Shown: piece after piece, positions 6,733-13,608 of the stretch
Numbering within the stretch: position 1 is the stretch's first letter
Layout of the letters: each line of letters begins with the position of its first letter
NCBI GenBank assembly: GCA_051009475.1
Contig: JBPCWO010000205.1
Span: 1-20,005, forward strand
DNA from: CAXMNX01 sp051009475
GTDB taxonomy: Bacteria; Pseudomonadota; Alphaproteobacteria; Rhodobacterales; Rhodobacteraceae
Direction of reading: 5' to 3'
DNA: 20,005 bases
Notes under the pieces: model-generated
The model's database searches: none
Told to the model about the DNA's origin: nothing
The model's input: only the letters and a program-made list of their open reading frames with translations
Program-made: the position numbers and the translations under genes

Positions 6733-7845
6733 ATGTACCCAAACAAGTTACCCGTGGCATTTCTGATCGTAGCCTCAATTGCTGCAGGCAACCTGATCCT
6801 GTCGCAAACCCACGCACACGCATCCGACCTTTCGGTCGTAACCTGGGGCGGTATATACGCCGAAAGCCAGCGCAAAGCTTATGGAGCACCTTGGGAAGCG
6901 AAGACCGGCAAAACGATTGATTGGGTCAACTATAACGGCGGCCTGGCGGAAATCCGGGCACAAGTGGCTGGTGGCAACGTGCTTTGGGATGTGGTTGACG
7001 TTTTTCCCGGCGAAGCCCGCACCGGGTGCAGCGAAGGGCTGTTCGAGATTTTGCCCGATGACATTTTTGAAACCGAAGCCGGTGAAAGCATCGAGGACGA
7101 CCTCATAACACCCCGGCCCAATGATTGCGTGGCCCCAAATATCATTTGGTCGTGGATCGTTTTCTTCAGTGACCGGACCTATGGCGGCGCCCAGCCGCGC
7201 AGCATTGTGGACTTCTTTGATCTTGAGCAGTTTCCTGGCAAGCGTGGGCTAGCCACTTTCCCGCAGGCAACAATTGAGATGGCGTTGGTCGCTGACGGTG
7301 TCGCCCCGGCGGAAGTCTATTCGGTGCTCGATACCGCAGCCGGACTGGACCGTGCGTTCGCCAAGCTCGAAACGTTGGGCGATCAGATAGTGTTTTGGTC
7401 ATCCGGCGCCAAACCTGCTGAAATGGTTGCGTCCGACGAGGTCGTCATGTCGACCGCGTATAACGGACGGATCAGCGAAAAGATCCTGTTCGAGGACGCA
7501 GACTTCAGGATCATTTGGGACGGACAGGTGCTCGAAGAGGAATGGTTCGTCGTCGTGAAGGGATCGCAGCGTGTCGACGACGCCATCGATTTCTTGAAGG
7601 TTGCATTCTCGACCGAAGCTCAGGCCGAGCAGGCGCGCTGGATTCCTTATGGACCAATGCGGCGCACGGCACTGAAAGTCATTTCCGAGAACGAACCCTG
7701 GTTCAATTCCGGCCAAAAAGTGCTGCCGCATATGCCTGACCGCGCCGAAGTTATGGACCGGACAGTGATCGCCAATCCTGATTGGTGGGCGAAGAACAGT
7801 GAACGTGTTGGTGCCCGTTATCTGGCGTGGATGGAGGGACTCTGA
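6733..7845 (+). CDS. Periplasmic polyamine-type (PotD/PotF-like) substrate-binding protein, orphan
   Basis: A 370-residue periplasmic binding protein. Residues 1-30 are a Sec signal peptide ending AHA. The mature protein starts with the first strand of the type II binding fold (LSVVTWGG). The Y-x-E-S-Q motif that follows, the WDVVD strand near residue 95 and the late WIPYGP segment resemble spermidine/putrescine-family binding proteins of ABC importers. Two cysteines (GCSEG and NDCVA) could form a disulfide. No permease or ATPase gene lies nearby. The next gene, after 58 bp, is a membrane cyclase whose TPR half should be periplasmic. This protein may therefore serve as a soluble ligand sensor for the cyclase, or share a transporter encoded elsewhere. 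The ligand (polyamine, amino acid or other) is not determined. Confidence 0.87.
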   Translation: MYPNKLPVAFLIVASIAAGNLILSQTHAHASDLSVVTWGGIYAESQRKAYGAPWEAKTGKTIDWVNYNGGLAEIRAQVAGGNVLWDVVDVFPGEARTGCSEGLFEILPDDIFETEAGESIEDDLITPRPNDCVAPNIIWSWIVFFSDRTYGGAQPRSIVDFFDLEQFPGKRGLATFPQATIEMALVADGVAPAEVYSVLDTAAGLDRAFAKLETLGDQIVFWSSGAKPAEMVASDEVVMSTAYNGRISEKILFEDADFRIIWDGQVLEEEWFVVVKGSQRVDDAIDFLKVAFSTEAQAEQARWIPYGPMRRTALKVISENEPWFNSGQKVLPHMPDRAEVMDRTVIANPDWWAKNSERVGARYLAWMEGL

Positions 7846-7858
7846 GCTTGCAAGCTCA
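7843..7858. repeat. 16-bp perfect palindrome at the binding-protein stop codon
   Basis: TGAGCTTGCAAGCTCA reads the same on both strands and includes the TGA stop of the binding-protein gene. It could be an operator, or in RNA a hairpin at the end of the first cistron. No T-run follows, so it is not a standard intrinsic terminator. Confidence 0.75.
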
Positions 7859-7872
7859 CGTTGACAGGCACC

Positions 7873-7884
7873 GCCACGCGTGGC
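7873..7884. repeat. 12-bp perfect palindrome before the cyclase gene
   Basis: GCCACGCGTGGC is a perfect palindrome 14 bases after the first one and 19 bases before the cyclase ATG. Flanking CAGGC and GCCTG can extend it as an imperfect hairpin. It is suited to protein binding or to RNA processing between the two genes. Confidence 0.7.
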
Positions 7885-7903
7885 CTGCCAGGGGATTCCG
7901 GCC

Positions 7904-10261
7904 ATGAAGGGAAATGGGCGGAACCGACGACTTGCGGCGATTGTTGCGGCTGACGTCGCCGGATACTCGCGCCTGATGGGTCGCGACGAGGAGCGGACCG
8001 TTCAGACGCTCCGATCCTATCGAACCCAAGTGGTCGATCCCCTTCTGAAAAAATTTGGTGGTCGCATCGCAAACACTGCCGGTGACAGCCTCCTGATAGA
8101 ATTCCCTAGTGCCGTGGAGGCGGTTCGCTGTTCGCTGGAATTCCAATCCTCAATCGAGCAGCAAAACGATGGATTGCCGAATGATGAACGGGTCGTATTT
8201 CGGATCGGAATCAATGTTGGAGACGTGATTGCTGAGGGCAGTGATCTGCTCGGCGATGGTGTCAATGTCGCCGCGCGGCTCGAGGGTCTGGCGGAACCCG
8301 GAGGTATTATTCTTTCACGATCCGCGCGCGACCAGGTGCGAGACCGTCTCAACATCGATCTGGAAGACCTGGGCGAGATCGAGCTGAAGAATATCGCCCG
8401 TCCCGTTCGGGCGTTTCGTGTAGGTCGCGGTCAGGCAAAGACCGAAAAATTGCAAAAGAGTCCCAATGACGCTGCAAAATCCGGACCGAAACGAAGTTCG
8501 ATTCTTGTCCGGCTGGGTGCAGGGTCGGCCACAATACTGGTGGCAGGAGTCGCGATCTGGACACAGATTGATCAACTCCCCTGGGGCATTGAGCCCAAGC
8601 CAAACGCATCCTTGTCTTCACCCGATCGAACGTCGATTGCGGTTTTGCCGTTCAATAATCTTGGCGGCGATCCCGGTCAGGTTTATTTTGCCGACGGCAT
8701 CACCGAGGATCTGATCACGGATTTATCGAAGATTTCTGGTCTTTTGGTCATTTCCCGGAACTCGTCATTTACGCTCGAGGCACGCAATGCATCAATTGAA
8801 GACGTCGCCCATGCCTTTGGGGTTCGCTATGTTCTGAAGGGCAGCGTTCGGTATTCCGGCAAGGTTTTGCGCGTGAACGCACAACTGGTCGACGGCGAAA
8901 CTGGGGGAACCGTTTGGGGTCAGAGATTCGACCGTGATCGGCAAGAAGTCTTCGAGATGCAGGACGATATCACCACAAGTATCGTGAAGGCGCTCGAAGA
9001 GGAATTGCTGCCTGGAGAACTGGAAAAGCTGAAGGCAAAAGACACCACGAATGTTGCCGCCCACGACTCATACCTAAGGGGGCTGGCGCTCTATCGTCGC
9101 GGCAATCCTGCAGACAATGCCGCTGCAGCGGAAGCTCTACGCCGGTCGATAAGCCTCGATCCGGAATTTGTTCAGGCAAAAACGACGCTCGCAAAAGTTT
9201 ATGTGCAAGCGGCCATAGGACCGCAGGCATTCGCATCGGCGCTGGACATCCACTGGTCAGAAGGGTTGGCGTTTGCCTGGGCTTTGCTGGGTCAGCCCGA
9301 AAATTCAACTGACGCCGACCGCCATGTCGTTCGTTCATGGCTGGCGCTGCGCAAACATCAACACGAGCGGGCAATAGAAGAAGCCCGGCAAGCCCTGGAA
9401 CTTGAACCGAGCGATACTGACGCGATCGAGGCTCTGGCGGAAGCCCTGATCTATGCAGGGCAGGTCGAGTCAGGATTGGAGTGGGCAGAGCGGGCGCTCA
9501 GGCATAATCCGGGTTCTCCGGCTCGCGCGAGATTTCTGATTGGGCTGGGCAACTTCGCGCAGGACAACATGGCAATGACGGTTTCCGAAATCAAAATTGC
9601 GATCGCGGCGGCACCGGCTAGAAGGGCTGAGTATTCCGCTATACTCGCAGCAGCCCTTGGCAAGCTTGGACGCACCAAAGACGCCGAGGCTGCATTCGAA
9701 ACCTTCACAAAAGGCTATCTTGATCGCCCGTCCAAATCCTGGACGGTAAAAGCCGAAACATTTCAGAATCCACGCTTTCATACTTGGCGCAATGTCGATA
9801 TAGCCTGGGCCGTTTTCAATCATCCGTTCCGGACACCAATCATGCAGGAGAGTCTTGCAGACGGTCTACAAAGTGCCGGAGCGTCGACCGGGCTTGGTGG
9901 ATATCTTTCGCTCCATCGCGGCAATCGGCTCACCAATTCAGAAATCTCGGGACTACTACTGGATTCTGCAATAACTGGTTCGGATTTCTGGCTCGCCGAG
10001 AGAGAGTGGCGTCAAACCCGCGACGGCCAAGGTGTTGTCAGGCATAGCGGAATCCCGATCCTTGCCGGACCGCCGAGTTCTCCGAAAGGCATCGGAGAAG
10101 TACGCAGCGATCTTCTTTGCGAGCATTGGTCATTTCGGGAAACGCAGGCGGAGATCTGTGTCGCTGTCTTTCGATTATTCGACGAGAGGGCAAGACAGCG
10201 CTGGGGGGATTTCGTCATGGTCACGGATGTCGGACCATTCCCGTTTTCGATAGTTAACTGA
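7904..10261 (+). CDS. Membrane class III cyclase with TolB-like/TPR and extra C-terminal domain
   Basis: A 785-residue protein. The ATG at 7904 is preferred to the in-frame upstream start at 7880 because AGGGGA lies just ahead of it. Residues 1-180 are the class III cyclase domain, with metal Asp17 and Asp61 and transition-state Asn121 and Arg125. The purine-site Lys is replaced by Asn57 (IANTAGDS), a variant seen in many alphaproteobacterial relatives, with Asp114 kept. One membrane helix spans about 200-220. Residues 244-365 are the TolB-like module (IAVLPFNNLGGD, FADGITEDLITDLSK), followed by TPR-like helices to about 640. Residues 674-785 form a further small domain with Cys739 and Cys752, possibly a disulfide. 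Everything after the membrane helix should be periplasmic. The upstream orphan binding protein is a plausible partner. Expected product is cAMP, but the Asn substitution leaves nucleotide choice open. Confidence 0.87.
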   Translation: MKGNGRNRRLAAIVAADVAGYSRLMGRDEERTVQTLRSYRTQVVDPLLKKFGGRIANTAGDSLLIEFPSAVEAVRCSLEFQSSIEQQNDGLPNDERVVFRIGINVGDVIAEGSDLLGDGVNVAARLEGLAEPGGIILSRSARDQVRDRLNIDLEDLGEIELKNIARPVRAFRVGRGQAKTEKLQKSPNDAAKSGPKRSSILVRLGAGSATILVAGVAIWTQIDQLPWGIEPKPNASLSSPDRTSIAVLPFNNLGGDPGQVYFADGITEDLITDLSKISGLLVISRNSSFTLEARNASIEDVAHAFGVRYVLKGSVRYSGKVLRVNAQLVDGETGGTVWGQRFDRDRQEVFEMQDDITTSIVKALEEELLPGELEKLKAKDTTNVAAHDSYLRGLALYRRGNPADNAAAAEALRRSISLDPEFVQAKTTLAKVYVQAAIGPQAFASALDIHWSEGLAFAWALLGQPENSTDADRHVVRSWLALRKHQHERAIEEARQALELEPSDTDAIEALAEALIYAGQVESGLEWAERALRHNPGSPARARFLIGLGNFAQDNMAMTVSEIKIAIAAAPARRAEYSAILAAALGKLGRTKDAEAAFETFTKGYLDRPSKSWTVKAETFQNPRFHTWRNVDIAWAVFNHPFRTPIMQESLADGLQSAGASTGLGGYLSLHRGNRLTNSEISGLLLDSAITGSDFWLAEREWRQTRDGQGVVRHSGIPILAGPPSSPKGIGEVRSDLLCEHWSFRETQAEICVAVFRLFDERARQRWGDFVMVTDVGPFPFSIVN

Positions 10262-10381
10262 GCATGCAAACCTCGAAACAGAAGAGGAAACGGCACCCGT
10301 GTGTGGGCGGTATCAGAAAGGTTGGCCCAATGCCCGAAGCGGACCTACAAGTAGCTCATTTCGATTCTGGTTGCGGGCTCA

Positions 10382-10410
10382 TTGACTACAACGGTCTTAA
10401 GTCCAAGATT
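10382..10410 (+). promoter_or_regulatory. Candidate promoter of the MFS gene
   Basis: TTGACT (10382-10387), a 17-base spacer and AAGATT (10405-10410) lie about 70 bases before the MFS start codon. The -35 is good and the -10 weak. The boxes closely resemble those at 1027-1055. Confidence 0.33.
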
Positions 10411-10478
10411 ACGCGCGAATTGGGTGGCTTAGTTGACAGATCCAACTACTAATACTGCCCAAGAGGAAGACCGGTAGA

Positions 10479-11693
10479 ATGCAAGACCGTAGACATTTTT
10501 TGTTTCTCAACTTCGGCCACTTTCTCGATCACCTCTTTACACTAATCTTTGCCTCGGTGGCCGCTCTTGTTCTGACCCGAGAATGGGAGATGAGCTATGC
10601 CGAACTAATCCCCTATGCCACGCCCGGTTTGATCGCCTTTGGCGTTTTTTCTCTGCCTGCAGGCTGGTTGGCTGATCGGTGGAGCCGCGAAGGCATGATG
10701 GCTGTCTTCTTTGTCGGAATCGGGCTGGCGTCGGTTGCAACCTCTGCCGCGCAATCTCCAGTGCAAATTGCACTGGGGCTGTTCGTTGTCGGCGTCTTTG
10801 CTGCAATTTATCACCCCGTCGGCCTTGCGATGATTGCCCGCGGCGGTCAGTCGATGGGCATGGAAATCGCGGTTAACGGTGTCTGGGGCAACATGGGCGT
10901 CGGTGTTGCTGCCCTGCTGACCGGGTTTTTGATCGATCTGGCCGGGTGGCGAACAGCATTTTGGGTGCCAGGCAGTATTTCGGTACTGATCGGCCTGGCC
11001 TATCTTCATGCCTTCGGGGGCCGGATACACCTAAAAAATGCAGCGTCTGCATCCGTCGCCCAGCGATCGAGAATTCTCGGCGATCCCATCTCTTCGAGCA
11101 AGCGGCGGGCCTTGCTGATCCGCGTGACGGCGATCATCTTTTTCACCACGGCAGTGTCCAGTATCATCTTTCAGGGTACGACTTTCTCGCTGCCAAAAGT
11201 GTTTGATGAGCGGCTGAAGGGAATTGCGACGTCGGCAACCGAAATCGGGTGGATGGCGTTCCTGATCTTTGCAACAGCATCGTTCGCGCAGATTGTGGTG
11301 GGACGACAACTTGACCGGTTTGGCCCGCGACGCGTTTTCGCCGTTGTCGCCATAATTCAGGTTATATTTTTTACGCTTATGCCCGGTTTGTCAGACTGGC
11401 CTGCATTGCTCGTCTCTCTCGGCTTTATGCTTGGCGCTTTCGGACAAATACCGATCAATGATTACATGATTGGCCGCATGGCGAAGTCAGAATTACGGGC
11501 CTCGATCTTTGGTTTGCGCTACATCGTGAGTTTCGTCGTCTGGGCATCGGTTGTCCCGCTTATCGCATGGGTGCATCATAATTGGGGCTTTGATGTTCTA
11601 TTCATCATACTCGCGGGATCAGCTGCGGCTATTCTATTTGCCGTCTTACTTCTTCCAAACAGATTGCCAGAGCCTTCGCCGGCGACACGCTAA
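10479..11693 (+). CDS. MFS transporter, fosmidomycin-resistance (Fsr)-like
   Basis: A 404-residue major facilitator with 12 predicted helices. The N-terminus (FLNFGHFLDHLFTLIF) is typical of the Fsr branch, whose members export small drugs or metabolites by proton exchange. The MFS loop 2-3 motif is seen as GWLADRWSREGMM, and a related loop 8-9 motif as GRQLDRFGPRRVF. The ATG follows GAGGA by about 11 bases. It stands apart from the cyclase gene by 217 bp with its own possible promoter and is convergent with the flavoprotein gene at 11742. The substrate is unknown; the family name should not be read as evidence of antibiotic resistance here. Confidence 0.88.
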   Translation: MQDRRHFLFLNFGHFLDHLFTLIFASVAALVLTREWEMSYAELIPYATPGLIAFGVFSLPAGWLADRWSREGMMAVFFVGIGLASVATSAAQSPVQIALGLFVVGVFAAIYHPVGLAMIARGGQSMGMEIAVNGVWGNMGVGVAALLTGFLIDLAGWRTAFWVPGSISVLIGLAYLHAFGGRIHLKNAASASVAQRSRILGDPISSSKRRALLIRVTAIIFFTTAVSSIIFQGTTFSLPKVFDERLKGIATSATEIGWMAFLIFATASFAQIVVGRQLDRFGPRRVFAVVAIIQVIFFTLMPGLSDWPALLVSLGFMLGAFGQIPINDYMIGRMAKSELRASIFGLRYIVSFVVWASVVPLIAWVHHNWGFDVLFIILAGSAAAILFAVLLLPNRLPEPSPATR

Positions 11694-11694
11694 T

Positions 11695-11729
11695 AAAAAA
11701 GGAAGTTGCTGTTTGGCTGCGCAGAGCAA
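11695..11729 (-). terminator. Possible terminator of the PNPOx-like gene
   Basis: On the minus strand a TTGCT/AGCAA stem (11725-11729 with 11706-11710) encloses a 14-base loop containing the palindrome CTGCGCAG. It is followed after five bases by a run of six T residues. The stem is short, so function is tentative. It lies in the convergent gap with the MFS gene. Confidence 0.4.
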
Positions 11730-11741
11730 ATACACCCGCGA

Positions 11742-12293
11742 TCACAAGTCCTCGAAAATTCCAGTTGGCCGTCCGTCGATTGTCTCAACGTTCTTGCGGC
11801 CCCAATACTCCTTGACGCCTTCACTGCCCAACCCGTCATAAAAGGGTTCCAAGTCTTCTTCACCCCGGGATTTGCGAAACTCCATTACCGGCACGCCGGT
11901 CCCACACGATGTTTGAACCAGGTCGATGTTCAGGTCGAAAATCTGACGGCTACCCGCAAGTTTGGGAAAGTCGGCAACCAAGATTTCCCATTCGCCGTCG
12001 CGCGGATGGTAAGTCTTCGCCTGCCCGTAGACGCGTAGAATCATAGGGTTGCCTTCAAAGGCACAGAACATGAGCGTCATACGGCCTGTGGCTTGCACAT
12101 GCGCGGCCGTCTCATTGCCGCTGCCACTGAGGTTGAGCCAGACAATCCGATTCTCGTTTTCTATCCTGAGGGTGTCCATTCCCTTGGGAGACACATTAAC
12201 ACGACCTGTCTGATCCGCCGTCGCAACGAAAAAAACAGGCTGCTTCTCGATGAACTGCCGAAGCGTTCCGTTTAGCTTATTTCCCGTCGCCAT
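11742..12293 (-). CDS. PNPOx-like FMN-binding family protein
   Basis: A 183-residue cytoplasmic protein of the pyridoxamine-5'-phosphate-oxidase-like split-barrel superfamily. The start is placed at the ATG preceded by AAGGA. An upstream in-frame TTG at 12326 has no good ribosome site. The core pattern is RVNVSPKGMD, then VWLNLSGSGNETAAHV near residues 51-66, the RMTLMFCAFEG strand and the MILRVYGQA strand near 84-92. The SCGTGVP motif sits near residues 129-135. This subgroup usually binds FMN or a related flavin at a dimer interface. It is often annotated by family only, and it is not PdxH itself, whose substrate-binding C-terminus is absent. It is a single gene separated from the DUF2141 gene upstream by 176 bp. 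Confidence 0.85.
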   Translation of the reverse strand: MATGNKLNGTLRQFIEKQPVFFVATADQTGRVNVSPKGMDTLRIENENRIVWLNLSGSGNETAAHVQATGRMTLMFCAFEGNPMILRVYGQAKTYHPRDGEWEILVADFPKLAGSRQIFDLNIDLVQTSCGTGVPVMEFRKSRGEEDLEPFYDGLGSEGVKEYWGRKNVETIDGRPTGIFEDL

Positions 12294-12444
12294 TTCTTGA
12301 TCCTTCAATAAATGGCAGGTGAGCAAAGCGGCGACATTGGGTCAAGAGTGATTTCAGAACCTGGCTATGATGCTGAGGAAAATGCCGTTTCATTCTGTTG
12401 TCTTTCTACTGAATAGAATGCGGGATGTCCGGAACCCGGGATCG

Positions 12445-12484
12445 AACCGTTCAAATTGAACTGAATCCCTCAATTTGCACGGTT
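12445..12484 (-). terminator. Long 14-of-15-pair hairpin overlapping the DUF2141 stop codon
   Basis: Arms 12445-12459 and 12470-12484 pair at 14 of 15 positions around a ten-base loop. On the minus strand the first arm contains the last codons and stop (TGA at 12472-12470) of the DUF2141 gene. It is AT-rich in the middle and no T-run follows. It may end or stabilise the transcript. Confidence 0.5.
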
Positions 12485-12898
12485 AAGACGGATTGTTATG
12501 GATTTGCTATTCTCGCCCAATTCAAACCGTGCGCGATTGAATCTGGGTGGGCCAAACAGGGATCTTGCGTTTTTTGAGAACCCAAATGCCTCGGTTGGAA
12601 TTCCAAGCGCATTGACGTTGATTTTTCCGTCGCCATTTGCGTCGTGAACAACCGCCAGTCCGTAAGTTCCTGGCGGAAGTTCAAATTGCACCGACGCCGA
12701 TCCGCCGCTTTCCACTTTGGCAATTCCGGTGCTGATCGGCCGCTTCATCCAGGACGTCCCGTCTGTGAATACCGAAATCAGAAATTGGCCACTTTGCGAA
12801 CCGACACCGGTAATGCTCAAGTTCAGATCAGCGGCTGCGCTGGTGTTTGCAAGTAATGCAAAGGCGAAAACAGTCGAGACTATGAATGCGCGTTTCAT
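12470..12898 (-). CDS. Secreted DUF2141 protein
   Basis: A 142-residue exported protein. Residues 1-23 are a signal peptide. The rest is one DUF2141 domain, a beta-sandwich-like family of unknown function. Its hallmarks are all visible: LPPGTYGLAVVHD near residues 75-86, the acidic loop D86-A-N-G-D90-G-K-I-N94 that resembles a calcium loop, and GIPTEAFGFSKN near 99-110. A P-x-F-x-x-A-x-F strand follows near 118-125. The ATG at 12898 is chosen because the signal peptide begins there. A longer frame from 12961 would run back through a terminator and into the upstream gene. It lies downstream of that strong terminator (12917-12945), so its expression is either read-through controlled or driven by an unseen promoter. 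The protein at 13609-14145 is a paralogue. Confidence 0.87.
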   Translation of the reverse strand: MKRAFIVSTVFAFALLANTSAAADLNLSITGVGSQSGQFLISVFTDGTSWMKRPISTGIAKVESGGSASVQFELPPGTYGLAVVHDANGDGKINVNALGIPTEAFGFSKNARSLFGPPRFNRARFELGENSKSITIRLNRAN

Positions 12899-12916
12899 CA
12901 CGATTCCAATCCAAAT

Positions 12917-12945
12917 TAAAAAACTGCCGCCCGTTTTCGGGCGGC
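12917..12945 (-). terminator. Strong intrinsic terminator
   Basis: On the minus strand a perfect eight-pair GC-rich stem (12945-12938 with 12933-12926) closes an AAAA loop. It is followed by AG and six T residues. It begins seven bases past the stop of the six-helix membrane protein gene and ends only 18 bases before the start codon of the next DUF2141 gene. Confidence 0.92.
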
Positions 12946-12951
12946 CAGAAT

Positions 12952-13584
12952 TCAAACCCATGCTACAGACGAACTGCTTCGAAGCCTGATCAATGCGGTC
13001 ACACCGATCGCAACAAGTGATGCTCCAAATGCGGCGGCAGTGACGCGCGCCACTGTCAGGCTTCCAATGGGGCTCAGCCCGATACCGAATGCGATGGAAC
13101 TAAGGATCATTGCAATCGCGACGGTCTTGGGCAGAACCTGCGCGCGCATCCAGGCAAATGCCACGACGGCATAGCCAACAACGGTCAGTACTCCTGCTGC
13201 TGGAAAAGCGAATGCAACCGGGCCCATCGCGTCGCCAGCACCGTGATCACGGATCACATCCGGATAATTGACCGAAAGGAATGGTGCGATCAGAACCTCG
13301 TAATAGTCCAAACCGAAGATCATCATCATGCCTACGAACAGAGTGCAAAATCCGATCAGACCGGTCCAGCCAGCGCGTTCTGCCGTCGGCGCGTACAATG
13401 CAGTGGTGCCCATGAGGCCCAAAACCAGCGACACCGCAAACAAGAAGTGGATTACAAACCAACTTTGCGAGGCAATGACTTCCGGCGTCATGTGATGTGG
13501 ATGCGAGATATAGGAGTATCCCAGTGCCGCTCCGCTGATTACCATTCCCACTGCGCCGATGCGAACTATGGATTGAGTGTTCAT
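12952..13584 (-). CDS. Six-helix inner-membrane protein of unknown function
   Basis: A 210-residue integral membrane protein with hydrophobic segments near residues 4-26, 42-64, 70-92, 120-145, 153-170 and 176-198. A His-rich stretch (HPHHM, residues 28-32) follows the first helix, and DYYE and DVIRDHG lie in the loop after the third. I do not recognise the family; no transporter or enzyme motif is evident. The ATG follows AAGGA. It sits 24 bp after the membrane-anchored DUF2141 gene on the same strand, almost certainly cotranscribed, and ends at a strong terminator. The position between two DUF2141 genes suggests an envelope function shared with them. Confidence 0.8.
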   Translation of the reverse strand: MNTQSIVRIGAVGMVISGAALGYSYISHPHHMTPEVIASQSWFVIHFLFAVSLVLGLMGTTALYAPTAERAGWTGLIGFCTLFVGMMMIFGLDYYEVLIAPFLSVNYPDVIRDHGAGDAMGPVAFAFPAAGVLTVVGYAVVAFAWMRAQVLPKTVAIAMILSSIAFGIGLSPIGSLTVARVTAAAFGASLVAIGVTALIRLRSSSSVAWV

Positions 13585-13608
13585 TTGCTTGTCCTTTCGT
13601 TGAATGGG

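Noticed and set aside
7861..7866. TTGACA box between the binding protein and cyclase genes
   Set aside because: A perfect -35 sequence, but nothing like a -10 box lies 16-18 bases further on; the spacer is occupied by the GC-rich palindrome.
7399..7905. 168-codon minus-strand frame over the binding protein gene
   Set aside because: Antisense shadow of the binding protein, whose frame has a signal peptide and a strong ribosome site.
10264..10452. 62-codon open frame just after the second cyclase gene
   Set aside because: It starts two bases after the cyclase stop but has no ribosome site, no recognisable domain and an uneven composition. It also covers a candidate promoter for the MFS gene.
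12421..12452. tRNA T-arm-like string on the minus strand (GGTTCGATCCCGGG)
   Set aside because: It looks like a tRNA 3' end or att core, but the T-stem has only about three pairs, no acceptor or anticodon arm fits, and no CCA follows.
12898..12961. Longer N-terminus for the soluble DUF2141 protein
   Set aside because: The extension is encoded by the terminator hairpin and the end of the upstream gene, and it would hide the signal peptide.
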